Made by a program: the position numbers and the translations under genes. A stretch of 34,014 bases of DNA. Origin: Desulfuromonas sp. Lineage in GTDB: Bacteria; Desulfobacterota; Desulfuromonadia; Desulfuromonadales; BM103. Positions 13,940 to 25,016 of the stretch are shown one piece after another. Position 1 is the first letter of the stretch, and every line of letters starts with the position of its first letter. The notes below the pieces were generated by a model. That model saw only the letters and a list, made by a program, of their open reading frames with translations. It made no database searches and was not told the DNA's origin. The stretch is from assembly GCA_012026975.1 (NCBI GenBank), contig VEPG01000088.1, forward strand, positions 1 through 34,014. The letters run 5' to 3'.

Positions 13940-15421
13940 TCAAGGCGACTGCCACCCGGCCAGGAGGTGGTGCCCCCACGGCGGCAGTTCCACGTACAGC
14001 CCCTGAGCAGCAATTTCGGCGCCTTCGCACTCATAGCCTTGGTCTGCAGACAGATCTCTCATCTGCCATCTTCTGCCGACAAGATCATCCCAAGAAAGTT
14101 GTACGCGTCCCTGCGCCGAAGCTGCCGAGAGATTGACCACGATCAGACAGCGCTCGCCACCAGACTGCCAACACCAAGCCACCAGGTTCTCGCAGCTGCG
14201 GTTGTCCGGCCACCCTTCGACCGAGCAGAGTCGCCACACGCCGCTGCGCAGCGGTTCTGCGGCGGCCACCGTCAGCAACAGCCGGTAGAAGGCTTGCAGC
14301 GCCTCGTCGGCCGGTTCGTCGGGACGGCGGCCGAGGAAGACCGGTAGCCGGACCGTGCGCCCAGTCAGTTGCCCCTCGTGGAGCAGTTTCGCGCCCGGCA
14401 GGGTCAGGGCGGTGACGGCCGCCGCCCGCTGCCGCCCGGCCGGAAAGGCGGCCGCAGCCCGGGGCTCGTCATGGTTCTCGATGAAACGGACCAGCTTCTC
14501 CTGGTAGGTCATGTCCGCCTGGAGATGACCGCGTACCGCCGGCGCCGGACCGTGCTCCAGTCGGTCGTAGAGCTGCTTGTCGTAGCAGTAGTCGAACCCC
14601 TGCTGCTGTAGCTGCCACTCCAGATCCCAGTACGCCTCGGCCATGAAGAGGAAACCGGGGTGTTTGGCGCGCACCGCGCCGATCAGTTCCGGCCAGTAGT
14701 CCTGTTCGGGCCGATCCCCGGCCCGCTCCCCCCAGGTCCGCTGGAAGATGTCGTTCATCATCAGCATCGCCATGTCGCAGCGCACCCCGTCGCACTGGCC
14801 AGCGATGGCGTTCACCGTGGCGGCTGTTGCCGCACGCAGCCCCGCATTGAAGGCGTTGAGCTGGAGGACATCAGGCCAGGCCGGGAAGAACGGATCACGG
14901 CCGCAGGCGATGACCTGACCTGCCGTTTCGAAGAAGGCGGCCGGGTCACGCGCCAGGTCGTCCGTGCTTCCCCGGATGAAATAGTCGGGGTGCTCGATCA
15001 CCCAGGGGTGGTCGGGGGCCATGTGGTTGGGGACGAAGTCGAGGATCAGGCGCAGGCCGCGTCGGGCCAGTTCCCGACGGGCGGTGGCCAGCCCCTCCGA
15101 ACCGCCCAGATGGGGGTCGACCGCGTAGTTGCGGACGCAGTAGGGGGAGCCGACGTTGTCCGCCGCGGTGAAATCGTGAAGGGCCCGGCGGAAGTCGGCC
15201 AGCAGGCCTTCGTTCCCCATGGCGATACGAATGCCGGCGGGGCTGCGCTCCCAGACCCCCATCAGCCAGACCGCATCGACACCGAGGGCGGCAATGGCAT
15301 CCCACTCCTTCTTCGGAACGGTGGCCAGGGTAACCGGAGTCTTCATCCCTCTCCCCAGTTCTTCGAGCCAGACCCAGGTATTGATTTCGTAGATCAGCGG
15401 ATGGAGCGGCCATGAAGTCAT
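13940..15421 (-). CDS. GH13 alpha-amylase family enzyme, cytoplasmic
   Basis: The product is 493 aa with no signal peptide. The (beta/alpha)8 GH13 regions are visible. Region I is LRLILDFVPNHMAPDHPWVI. Region II is CDGVRCDMAMLMMND, in which RCD carries the nucleophile Asp. Region III is FLFMAEAYWDLEW with the acid/base Glu, and region IV is VRFIENHDEPRAAA with the third Asp. A beta-sandwich C-terminal domain ends in LPPWGHHLLAG. It should cleave or transfer alpha-glucosidic bonds in the cytoplasm; the exact substrate is not readable. GGAGAAC lies 6 bp before the ATG. It begins 16 bp after the GH63-like gene and is certainly co-transcribed with it. Confidence 0.9.
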   Translation of the reverse strand: MTSWPLHPLIYEINTWVWLEELGRGMKTPVTLATVPKKEWDAIAALGVDAVWLMGVWERSPAGIRIAMGNEGLLADFRRALHDFTAADNVGSPYCVRNYAVDPHLGGSEGLATARRELARRGLRLILDFVPNHMAPDHPWVIEHPDYFIRGSTDDLARDPAAFFETAGQVIACGRDPFFPAWPDVLQLNAFNAGLRAATAATVNAIAGQCDGVRCDMAMLMMNDIFQRTWGERAGDRPEQDYWPELIGAVRAKHPGFLFMAEAYWDLEWQLQQQGFDYCYDKQLYDRLEHGPAPAVRGHLQADMTYQEKLVRFIENHDEPRAAAAFPAGRQRAAAVTALTLPGAKLLHEGQLTGRTVRLPVFLGRRPDEPADEALQAFYRLLLTVAAAEPLRSGVWRLCSVEGWPDNRSCENLVAWCWQSGGERCLIVVNLSAASAQGRVQLSWDDLVGRRWQMRDLSADQGYECEGAEIAAQGLYVELPPWGHHLLAGWQSP

Positions 15422-15437
15422 GATGTTCTCCGTGCGA

Positions 15438-18194
<2,757 letters not shown>

Positions 18195-18353
18195 GGCGGG
18201 TTTCCTTTGCAGGAGATTGATGCTGCGAGGTCTGGTTCCAACCTGTGAAGGGTAACGTAGAACCACCATTTCGCAATGTTGGTATTACATATCTTTAATG
18301 GGTCAGCCTCCTTCCCGTCGAGACCAAAGCCACCTGATGGACGTGCCCTTGAA

Positions 18354-18393
18354 AAGCCCGGGGGCCGGCAGCGAATTGCCGGCCCCCGGGCTT
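18354..18393 (-). terminator. Rho-independent terminator of the MltF-like gene
   Basis: A perfect 17-bp GC-rich stem (18354-18370 with 18377-18393) closes on the 6-base loop GCGAAT as written on the plus strand. Read on the minus strand it ends GGGCTTTTC, so a four-T run follows. It lies 25 bp past the stop of the minus-strand transglycosylase gene, the expected place. Confidence 0.85.
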
Positions 18394-18417
18394 GTAACAA
18401 CTATCCGGTCCGGACCT

Positions 18418-19959
18418 TCACCGGGCTTTCAGTTTCTCCGCGGCCTGCTGCTTCTCGGCCCTGGCCTCCATGATCAGCCGATAGGCGATGTAGTATTTGT
18501 AGATGTTGGAGACGTAAGTCACCGTCTCCGCGCCGATCTTCTCGGCGGCGACGTACTCGACGTTGTGGAACCAGATGTTCGGATCCAGCCCGCGCCGGGT
18601 CGCCTCCTTGCGCAGCTGGGTGATGCGGCCGGCCCCCGCGTTGTAGGAGGCGAAGGCGAACAGGGCCTTGTCCAGGCCGGTCATCGGTTCCTTGCCGTAG
18701 TATTGGTCGATCATCCAGCGCATGTACTTGATGCCGGCGTGGATGTTTGCCTCGGTCTGGGTGATGTCGCCGACGCCGAGATCCTTGCCGGTGGCGGGCA
18801 TGACCTGCATCACGCCGATGGCCCCGACCTTGCTGCGGGCGGCCTGGTTGAGCTGGGATTCCTGGTACCCCTGGGCGGCCATCAGCAGCCAGTCGACGTC
18901 GTACTGGTCGCCGTACTTCCGGAAATACTCAATCAGGGCCAGGAACTTTCTGCGCTCTTTTTCGGAGGAGGCATCCTTTACGTATTTTGCGTTTTTGAAG
19001 TAACGCGCCAGGATGATGTTCCCCGTCCGGGTCCCTTCGCGGTTGCGGGCGAGAAAATCATCGAGAGCGGTTTTGAGCCGCGGGCTCTCCTTGCGGATTG
19101 CCCAGGCTATGTCGGCGCCGGTGCGCAGGGCTACGTCCGCGTGCACCCTGATCTTCGGGAAGACCTGCTTCCAGAAGTCGGCCTTGTGGCGGTCGACGAC
19201 AATCAGCGGGATCAGCCCGGCATTCACCATTTCGAGCAGGTCCTCGTCCTCCAGGGTTTCCGGCGCCTCCCTGATGACGACTTCCGGCCGGTCCTGCCCG
19301 GCGAAGCGCCGGTTCAGGGCCACCAGGCTTTCGTAGTAGCTGGACGATTTGCGGACGAAAACCTCCTTGCCCGCCAGATCATCGATACCGGCCACCGCCG
19401 GCGAAGCCGGGCCGGAGACCAGCAATTCACTGACATTGGCATAGACCGGGGCGGAAAAGTCCACGCTCTTCCGGCGTTCTTCGGTAATCGTCAGGTTGGC
19501 CGCGGCAATGTCCCCCTTGCCGGCGGCCAGGGCCGGCAGCAACTCGTCCCGGCCGACGGGGATGAATACCACCTGGACCTTGAGATGCTTCCCCTTCAGC
19601 TTCTTCTGCTTGGCCAGCTGCTTGTTCAGATCCTCCTCGAAGAGGCGGAAGATGTCGTAGGTTGCCCCGCGCTGGGTGGCCTTGTCGAGGAAGTAGAAAG
19701 TCTTGCTGTAGGTGGTCAGGACCCGGATAATCCGCCGTTCGAGCATGCCGTCGAGATCCCCGGTCCAGGGCTTGGTTGCCTGCTCGAGGTCGATGGTGAG
19801 TTCCTGGCTTTCCGGTGACGGACTTGGTGGCGGGGTCGCCGCGGCCGATCCCGGGGGAATAACCCAGGAGCACGCCAGCAAAGAGGTCACGACGACGGCA
19901 GACAGAAAACGGGAAAGCGACCGGGCTGAAGCTTGATCAGGGGAAAAGTGACGGGCCAC
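18418..19959 (-). CDS. mltF: Membrane-bound lytic murein transglycosylase F-like protein
   Basis: The product is 513 aa. A signal peptide (SAVVVTSLLACSWVIPPGSA) and Pro/Ser linker are followed by a periplasmic solute-binding (SBP_bac_3-like) domain at about residues 70-320. That domain contains RRIIRVLTTYSKTFYFLD, LAAGKGDIAAANLTITEERR and WAIRKESPRLKTALDDFLAR. The SLT domain follows: LLMAAQGYQESQLNQAARSK with the catalytic Glu of Q-E-S-Q, GAIGVMQVMPATGKDLGV, AGIKYMRWMIDQYYG and FASYNAGAGRI. It cleaves glycan strands in peptidoglycan, forming 1,6-anhydromuropeptides. The start is GTG 19959 (GGGAG 10 bp upstream). It is transcribed alone and ends at a strong terminator. Confidence 0.9.
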   Translation of the reverse strand: MARHFSPDQASARSLSRFLSAVVVTSLLACSWVIPPGSAAATPPPSPSPESQELTIDLEQATKPWTGDLDGMLERRIIRVLTTYSKTFYFLDKATQRGATYDIFRLFEEDLNKQLAKQKKLKGKHLKVQVVFIPVGRDELLPALAAGKGDIAAANLTITEERRKSVDFSAPVYANVSELLVSGPASPAVAGIDDLAGKEVFVRKSSSYYESLVALNRRFAGQDRPEVVIREAPETLEDEDLLEMVNAGLIPLIVVDRHKADFWKQVFPKIRVHADVALRTGADIAWAIRKESPRLKTALDDFLARNREGTRTGNIILARYFKNAKYVKDASSEKERRKFLALIEYFRKYGDQYDVDWLLMAAQGYQESQLNQAARSKVGAIGVMQVMPATGKDLGVGDITQTEANIHAGIKYMRWMIDQYYGKEPMTGLDKALFAFASYNAGAGRITQLRKEATRRGLDPNIWFHNVEYVAAEKIGAETVTYVSNIYKYYIAYRLIMEARAEKQQAAEKLKAR

Positions 19960-20079
19960 GGTGATTACACTCCCTGCGGTAGAGGGTAAAACGTCATGCC
20001 AATAACTATTCCGACCATGGTGGCCGCCCGCGCGGCCATGGACGGCAGCTATCCGCTCTGCGGCCAGACCCTGGTTGAC

Positions 20080-21165
20080 TCAGGATTCGTCCGGGACGTC
20101 GGTGTCGACCGCTCCCGGATCATTCACCCAGGCCTTGACCAGGGTATAGCTGACCGCCAGAACCACCGGGCCAACGAACAGGCCGATGACGCCAAAGGCT
20201 ACCAACCCGCCGAGCACCCCGCCCAGGATCAGCAGCAGCGGCAGGTCGGCGCCGCGCTTGCTCAGGATCGGGCGGATGATGTTGTCGAGCCTGCCGACCA
20301 CCGCCGACCAGACCAGCAGGGCAATCGCCCAGGCCGTGATCTTTTTGTAAAACAGCCAGCCGACTGCCACCAGCATCACCGGGACGACACCGATCTGGGC
20401 GATGGCCAGGATGAACATGACCGCCGTCAGCAGGCCGGCCCCCGGTATGCCGGCAACCCACAGGCCGATGCCGCCCAACGCCGACTGGATCAGGGCGGTG
20501 ACCACGATCCCCATGGCCACGGCTCGAATCGCTTTCCCTGCTAAAATCACCATCTCCTCCCCCCGCGGCCCCGCGAGCCGCCGGAAGAACTTCCTGACCC
20601 CCTTGGCCGCCGTTTCTCCCTGCGCATAGAGGACCGCGGTGAGGATCAGGGTGAGCAGCAACTGCACGACGACCATCCCCATGTTGCCGGCATTGCCGGC
20701 AATCCAGGCCAGCGCCTTTTGCGTATACAGGGCGAGCTGCGCGGAGACGCCCTCGGGTCCGGCGGCAGCCGCTTCCGCCCACTTTGCGGCGATGGGTTGC
20801 CCGACCAGCGGCAGGTTGCCAAGCCAGGCCGGCAGCGCCGGCAGACCACTGGTTTCGAGCAGCGTGATCCACTCCTTGACCTTGCTGATATTTTGCAGGA
20901 TGGTCGCTACCCCCATGACCACGGGGAGGATCAGCACCAGCAGCATGCCGACGGTCATGACCAGCACGGCCAGCGTCCGACTGTTGCGCAGCCGCTGTTG
21001 AGCACCAAGCAGCAGCGGCCAGGTGGCGACGGCGATCATGGTGGCCCAGATCAGCGCCAGGAGAAACGGGCTGAGGATCCAGGCCGTCGTCACCAGCAGC
21101 AGGCCGAGGGTGAGGACGCCAAGGACGGTGCGGGCCAGGTCTTGGTGCTGCATCGGATGGGTCAT
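20080..21165 (-). CDS. AI-2E family transporter (PerM/YdiK/UPF0118)
   Basis: The product is 361 aa with about eight membrane segments. The N-terminus TVLGVLTLGLLLVTTAWILS PFLLALIWA is typical of the family. It has a soluble loop (residues about 95-150), then VVVQLLLTLILTAVLYAQGE, KAIRAVAMGIVVTALIQSALGG, RLDNIIRPILSKRGADLPLL and GGLVAFGVIGLFVGPVVLA. Members have been linked to autoinducer-2 export and Na+(Li+)/H+ antiport, but most, including this one, have no assigned substrate. The start follows AAGAGAGAG. It lies 159 bp beyond pqiC and 120 bp before the mltF-like gene, so it is probably a separate unit or a weak extension of the pqi transcript. Confidence 0.85.
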   Translation of the reverse strand: MTHPMQHQDLARTVLGVLTLGLLLVTTAWILSPFLLALIWATMIAVATWPLLLGAQQRLRNSRTLAVLVMTVGMLLVLILPVVMGVATILQNISKVKEWITLLETSGLPALPAWLGNLPLVGQPIAAKWAEAAAAGPEGVSAQLALYTQKALAWIAGNAGNMGMVVVQLLLTLILTAVLYAQGETAAKGVRKFFRRLAGPRGEEMVILAGKAIRAVAMGIVVTALIQSALGGIGLWVAGIPGAGLLTAVMFILAIAQIGVVPVMLVAVGWLFYKKITAWAIALLVWSAVVGRLDNIIRPILSKRGADLPLLLILGGVLGGLVAFGVIGLFVGPVVLAVSYTLVKAWVNDPGAVDTDVPDES

Positions 21166-21324
21166 GGCTCTCTCTTAGGGCTGGGATAATGGTCTGTTAC
21201 ATCAGGCTTGGTGCGGACTGATCCGAAGATGGTCGCGCGACAGCTGCCGCGCCAAGCCGGACGCGGTTTAGTACGGGCCAATCGGAAGGCAAGCCATCGG
21301 CCGCCAGGGCCGGTGTGATGCCAA

Positions 21325-21933
21325 TTAGTGCGGCAGCGTTTTCACCAGCGCGGCAATCTCCTGCGCAAGTTTGGCTACGTTACGTTGCTGTGCGGCAACC
21401 CATGCCGGATAGCCGGCATCGGCGGGGATCTCCTTGAGCTCGCTGCGCCGGATCAGCAGGGGGTTCTCCCCCTTCGGATCAACCAGTGCCCAACGTACGG
21501 CCAAAGTCGCTTCCCTGGCCGGCTCCCCGCCCATGTACAGGACGTCGAGGGACACCCGGCAGGTCGGCGTCAGGTTTTGATCCCAGGGGAAGAGTGCCAC
21601 CTGCTGGGTGCCGAGATCGCCGGCCAGTTGCTCGGCAACCGATCTGGCGATGTCGCGATCGAGTTCGCCGCTCCAGCGGTGGTACTCGGCCAGTTGGTAG
21701 CGGCCGTCGGCGCCGCCGGTGGCAATCTTGGTCTGCTTAAGAATGTCCGGGATGTTCACCGGGCCGACGCTCACCGCCAGGGCCGAGGGAACCGCCCCAA
21801 TTGCCGGGGGTGGGACTTGCGCCGGCGCATACAGACTGTAGTAACTGGTTTTCGGCGACGAACCGATGCAGCCGCCCAGCAGGGTCACGGCCAGGAAGGC
21901 TGCCGCCGCGAGATGGATGAAGGAATTATTCAT
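21325..21933 (-). CDS. pqiC: PqiC, ABC-type auxiliary lipoprotein
   Basis: The product is a 202-aa lipoprotein: MNNSFIHLAAAAFLAVTLLGGC with lipobox LLGGC. The mature part begins IGSSPKTSYYSLYAPAQVPP, the Y-Y-x-L start of PqiC/DUF330. It continues with VGPVNIPDILKQTKIATGG, YHRWSGELDRDIARSVAEQL, a CRVSLDVLYM strand and a C-terminal NVAKLAQEIAALVKTL helix. PqiC forms an outer-membrane ring that meets the PqiB tunnel. ATG 21933 is chosen because AAGGA lies about 10 bp upstream, inside pqiB; ATG 21945 has no room for a ribosome site. It overlaps the end of pqiB. Confidence 0.9.
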   Translation of the reverse strand: MNNSFIHLAAAAFLAVTLLGGCIGSSPKTSYYSLYAPAQVPPPAIGAVPSALAVSVGPVNIPDILKQTKIATGGADGRYQLAEYHRWSGELDRDIARSVAEQLAGDLGTQQVALFPWDQNLTPTCRVSLDVLYMGGEPAREATLAVRWALVDPKGENPLLIRRSELKEIPADAGYPAWVAAQQRNVAKLAQEIAALVKTLPH

Positions 21934-23557
21934 TGGCGTCACCATCCTTGCCGAAAATGACTGATTGCGGTTGCTTGTCCAGGGTTTCCGTCAGTTGCCG
22001 CAGAGAGCGCAGGGTCAGGGTCAGTTCCTCGAAAGTCTTCTTGGCATTGTAGTTGAGAGGCGAGTTCTTGCCGACCGTCCCTTGCAGTTCGACCAGCGTC
22101 TTCTCCAACTCGTCGAGCGTTGTCTTGAGCTGCGGGGCCGTCTCGTTGTTGAGCTTGCCGGCGAACTCACCGGCCTGCTTGATGGCCACGGACGCTTCCT
22201 GCAGGGTTTTATGCAATTCCGCGCCGATCTGCTCGAAAGGAATCTGCTCCAGGCGGCTGGTGATCCGCGCCAGGCTCTCCTGGATCTGCTCCAGGGAACC
22301 GGGAAGCGTCGGGATCACCGGATAACCGTCGGCATGGGTCAGTTTGGCCTTCTTCACATCCTTATGGAAGGCCAGATCGACCATCAGTTGCCCGGTCAGC
22401 AGGTTGCCGGACTTCAACTGAGCCCGCAGCCCGCGCTGTTCGACCAGCATCTTGATCATCGCTTCGGAATTCTCGGCGGCGGCCTTCATGGCGGCTGCCG
22501 TGCCGACGCCGCCGATCCGCTCCGGTTCGATGGCAACCTTGACCGGTACGCGGAAATCCTGCTTATTGGCATCGAACTGCAGGTCGAGGCTGACCACTTC
22601 GCCTATCTTGATGCCGAACAGCTCGACCGGCGCGCCCACGCTCAAACCACGGACCGACTGGTCGAAGTAGAGCATCCAGTAGCGGCGGACCGTATAGGTC
22701 TTTTCCTGGGTGCTGGCGTGATCGGGGTAGAGGCGGAAGGTCGCATTGGCTTCCGCCTCTTTGCCCGGGGCGTAGCCGTCGGGCAGATCGAACGCCAGCC
22801 CGCCGCTGATGACGGAAACCAGCGATTCGGTATTGACCTTGAGCCCCTGGGCGTTGAGGGTGACGTTCACGCCGCTGGCGTTCCAGAAGCGGGTGTTCTC
22901 GGTAACCCTGGTGTGATGCGGGGCTTCGACGAACAGCTGGAGGTCGACCGCCTGGCCATCCGCACTGAAGTTGTAGCTGACCACCTGCCCGACCTGGATC
23001 TGCCGGTAGTAGACCGGTGCGCCGACGGTCAGCGAGCCGAGCGTGTCGGCACGCAGCCAGAAGTGGCGGCCGGGGAGCCCGGTGGTGATCACGGGCGGGA
23101 CTTCCAGCCCTTTGAAGCTCTTGGTCGGGGTGCCTTCCTTGCTCGGGTCGATGCCGATGTAGGCGCCCGAAAGCATCGTGCCGAGGCCGGAGACGCTGCC
23201 GCCTCTGATCTGGGCACGCACCACCCAGAAGCGGGTCTTGTCATTCAGGTAGGGGAGACTCCCCTTGCCCAGTTCGGCCGTGACGATGACATGGGAGAGG
23301 TCGTCGCTGAGGGAAATCGTTTCGACCTTGCCGACCTCCACGTCCTTGTACTTGATCTTGGTCTTGCCGGCCTCCAGCCCTTCGGCGCTGGTGAAGGTAA
23401 TGGTGATGGTCGGCCCCTTCTCGCTGATCGCCTTGTAGGCGAGCACGCCGCCGATCAGCAGCGCGACGATCGGGACGATCCAGACGATGGAAAAGCTGCG
23501 GCCGGTCTTGACTTTGGCGACGGCGGCATGTTGCTCGGGGGGAGCGTGGCTGGTCAT
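21926..23557 (-). CDS. pqiB: PqiB, three-MCE-domain intermembrane transport protein
   Basis: The product is 543 aa. One N-terminal membrane helix (FSIVWIVPIVALLIGGVLAY) is followed by three MCE/MlaD domains. They begin near KGPTITITFTSAEGLEAGKT (residue about 47), PGRHFWLRADTLGSLTVGAP (about 165) and DQSVRGLSVGAPVELFGIKI (about 299). A long C-terminal helical segment (residues about 420-520) with coiled-coil character follows. This matches E. coli PqiB, a syringe-like tunnel that spans the periplasm for lipid movement. The ATG overlaps the stop of the second pqiA gene (ATGA) and the end overlaps pqiC, so the whole operon is translationally coupled. Confidence 0.95.
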   Translation of the reverse strand: MTSHAPPEQHAAVAKVKTGRSFSIVWIVPIVALLIGGVLAYKAISEKGPTITITFTSAEGLEAGKTKIKYKDVEVGKVETISLSDDLSHVIVTAELGKGSLPYLNDKTRFWVVRAQIRGGSVSGLGTMLSGAYIGIDPSKEGTPTKSFKGLEVPPVITTGLPGRHFWLRADTLGSLTVGAPVYYRQIQVGQVVSYNFSADGQAVDLQLFVEAPHHTRVTENTRFWNASGVNVTLNAQGLKVNTESLVSVISGGLAFDLPDGYAPGKEAEANATFRLYPDHASTQEKTYTVRRYWMLYFDQSVRGLSVGAPVELFGIKIGEVVSLDLQFDANKQDFRVPVKVAIEPERIGGVGTAAAMKAAAENSEAMIKMLVEQRGLRAQLKSGNLLTGQLMVDLAFHKDVKKAKLTHADGYPVIPTLPGSLEQIQESLARITSRLEQIPFEQIGAELHKTLQEASVAIKQAGEFAGKLNNETAPQLKTTLDELEKTLVELQGTVGKNSPLNYNAKKTFEELTLTLRSLRQLTETLDKQPQSVIFGKDGDANE

Positions 23558-24186
23558 GAATCCTCCTCGAGGGCATCCCAGATGAGACGGGGATCAAAAC
23601 TCTCCGCGGCGATCATGGTGATGACCACCACCGCGGCGAAAAAGACGGCGGCCGGGCCGGCCTCGATGCTGGCAACGGCACCGAGCTTGACCAGGGCCAC
23701 CAGAATGGTCACGACATAGATGTCAAGCATCGACCAGCGTCCAACCATCTCGGTGAGCCGGTAGAGCATGGTGCGGTCCTTCGGGCGCCAGCGCCAGCGC
23801 AGCTGCACGCTGAGCAGCAGGATCACCAGGATCAGCAGCTTGAGCAGCGGCACGAAGACGCTGGCGATGAAGATCACCGCGGCAATCTCCCAGGAACCGC
23901 TATGAATGAAGTAGATGACCCCGCTCATGATGGTGTCGGCCTGGGTGGTGCCGAGGGCCGAGGTGATGGTCATCGGCAGGACGTTGGCCGGGATGTACAG
24001 GATGCTGGCGGCCAGGACCAGCGCCCAGGTGCGGGCCAGGCTGTTCGGCTTGCGCTCATGCAGGGGGGCGCCGCAGCGCGGGCATTCCAGGTGGTCGTGT
24101 CCGTCTGCCGGCGCCTCGACGAGAAGGTGGCAGTCGTGGCAGTTGAGCAGGCCGAGCTGCCTGGCCGTCGCCGGAAGCCCGCTCAT
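23554..24186 (-). CDS. pqiA: PqiA domain-2 protein (second half of split PqiA)
   Basis: The product is 210 aa. It starts with a rubredoxin-like double CxxC zinc site (NCHDCHLLVEAP, then LECPRCGAPLHERKPNSLAR). Four membrane helices follow, with signatures SILYIPANVLPMTITSALG, GSWEIAAVIFIASVFVPLLK and MVGRWSMLDIYVVTILVALV KLG. E. coli PqiA carries two such modules in one protein; here the second module is a separate gene. ATG 24186 overlaps the stop of the first module by ATGA. A longer open frame to 24366 only shadows the upstream gene. PqiA is the inner-membrane partner of PqiB. Confidence 0.9.
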   Translation of the reverse strand: MSGLPATARQLGLLNCHDCHLLVEAPADGHDHLECPRCGAPLHERKPNSLARTWALVLAASILYIPANVLPMTITSALGTTQADTIMSGVIYFIHSGSWEIAAVIFIASVFVPLLKLLILVILLLSVQLRWRWRPKDRTMLYRLTEMVGRWSMLDIYVVTILVALVKLGAVASIEAGPAAVFFAAVVVITMIAAESFDPRLIWDALEEDS

Positions 24187-24779
24187 GGACGGCGGTCCAG
24201 TCGCGCCCACAGCAGGGGCGGGTCGAGGACGGTGACGGCGGCGGCCATGACCAGCACCAGCAGGCCAAAGGCAAAGACCGAAATACCGGGGACGATGGTC
24301 GCCATCTTGCCGAGCTTGACCAGCGCCACCAGGATGCCGAGCATGAAGATCTCCAGCATCCCCCACGGGGCGATATGTCTCAGCAGGCGAAATGCCCGGA
24401 TGGCATGGGGAACCGGCCGGTCATACTTCAGCGGGGCCAGAATGTAGAGCAGGCAGGACATCTGCAGCAGCGGCACCAGCACGCAGGTGATCAGCACCAG
24501 CGACGCCAGGCCGTACAGCTCCTGGCGCCAGAGTTCAACGATGCCGGTCAGCAGTTTGGTCTCCTGGACGAAGCCGCCGCTTTTCATGGCCAGAAACGGG
24601 AAGCTGTTGGCAACGATGAAGAGGATCAGGGCGGCCAGGGTCAGGGCCAGGGAGCGTTCGATGCTGTCCGGTTTGTGTTTCTGCAGCACCGCACCGCAGC
24701 GCGCACAGAGGAGGGTGGCCGCCGCCTCGTCGGGGAGTCGGTTGAGCAAGTCGCAGTCGTGGCAGGCGACGACGGGCAT
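24183..24779 (-). CDS. pqiA: PqiA domain-1 protein (first half of split PqiA)
   Basis: The product is 198 aa. An N-terminal double CxxC site (ACHDCDLLNRLP, LLCARCGAVLQKHKPDSIER) is followed by four membrane helices. Signatures are LFIVANSFPFLAMKSGG, ELYGLASLVLITCVLVPLLQ and IAPWGMLEIFMLGILVALVKLGK. It corresponds to the first module of E. coli PqiA. It is the first gene of the pqiAABC operon. AAAGGA lies 5-8 bp before ATG 24779. The 237-bp region upstream holds a sigma-54-type promoter match and is shared with the divergent activator gene. Confidence 0.9.
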   Translation of the reverse strand: MPVVACHDCDLLNRLPDEAAATLLCARCGAVLQKHKPDSIERSLALTLAALILFIVANSFPFLAMKSGGFVQETKLLTGIVELWRQELYGLASLVLITCVLVPLLQMSCLLYILAPLKYDRPVPHAIRAFRLLRHIAPWGMLEIFMLGILVALVKLGKMATIVPGISVFAFGLLVLVMAAAVTVLDPPLLWARLDRRP

Positions 24780-24842
24780 GAAATCCTTTTGCTGGTTAAT
24801 GATGACTTATACATATTATTCATAATTTATGCCGACCTGGTT

Positions 24843-24858
24843 TGCAATCGCGTTGCCG
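24843..24858 (-). promoter_or_regulatory. Sigma-54 promoter candidate for pqiAABC
   Basis: The minus strand reads CGGCAACGCGATTGCA. GG and GC are separated by exactly 10 bases, the -12 half is a full TTGCA, and the -24 half matches GGCA. Transcription would start near 24832, giving a 53-base leader to the pqiA ATG. A sigma-54 activator gene is divergent, and repeats lie 60-90 bp upstream. A weak sigma-70-like AT-rich stretch (24805-24832) also exists. Confidence 0.5.
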
Positions 24859-24871
24859 GGAAAATCGTACC

Positions 24872-24879
24872 ATTTCGTC
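24872..24879 (-). promoter_or_regulatory. Single GACGAAAT box near the pqi promoter
   Basis: The minus strand carries GACGAAAT here, in opposite orientation to the two tandem boxes at 24920-24946. It lies just upstream of the -24 region of the sigma-54 candidate. Confidence 0.3.
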
Positions 24880-24917
24880 GTTTCGATGAAGAATTCTGGC
24901 CCTGCGCGGCATTTGCG

Positions 24918-24952
24918 TGGACGAAATCCCGACCGTGGTGCGAAATCCCGAC
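24918..24952. promoter_or_regulatory. Tandem repeat CGAAATCCCGAC x2 (putative enhancer site)
   Basis: CGAAATCCCGAC occurs at 24922-24933 and again at 24941-24952, 19 bp apart, about two helical turns. The second copy directly abuts the TTGACA of the activator's own promoter. It also lies 65-95 bp upstream of the pqi sigma-54 candidate on the other strand. This suggests one regulator acting on pqi and on its own gene. Confidence 0.5.
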
Positions 24953-24980
24953 TTGACAACTTTCTTTGTCATGTTTTAAT
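24953..24980 (+). promoter_or_regulatory. Sigma-70 promoter of the activator gene
   Basis: TTGACA (24953-24958), a 16-bp spacer and TTTAAT (24975-24980). It lies 36 bp before the GTG start of the sigma-54 activator gene. The -35 touches the second CGAAATCCCGAC repeat, a position suited to autoregulation. Confidence 0.6.
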
Positions 24981-25016
24981 CAGATTAGTAAATAATAATA
25001 AACGGAAGGGGAACCT

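Noticed and set aside
18265-18273. CGAAATGGT box (minus strand) upstream of the GH63-like gene
   Set aside because: Only a 9-base similarity to the pqi region, a single copy, and no TTGG-CTTCATG element at the expected distance.
19996-20079. Possible hairpin CCATGG...CCATGG after the AI-2E-family gene
   Set aside because: The stem needs a bulge and no T-run follows, so it is not a reliable terminator.
21965-23719. 584-codon plus-strand frame over pqiB
   Set aside because: Antisense to a three-MCE-domain PqiB with full family features.
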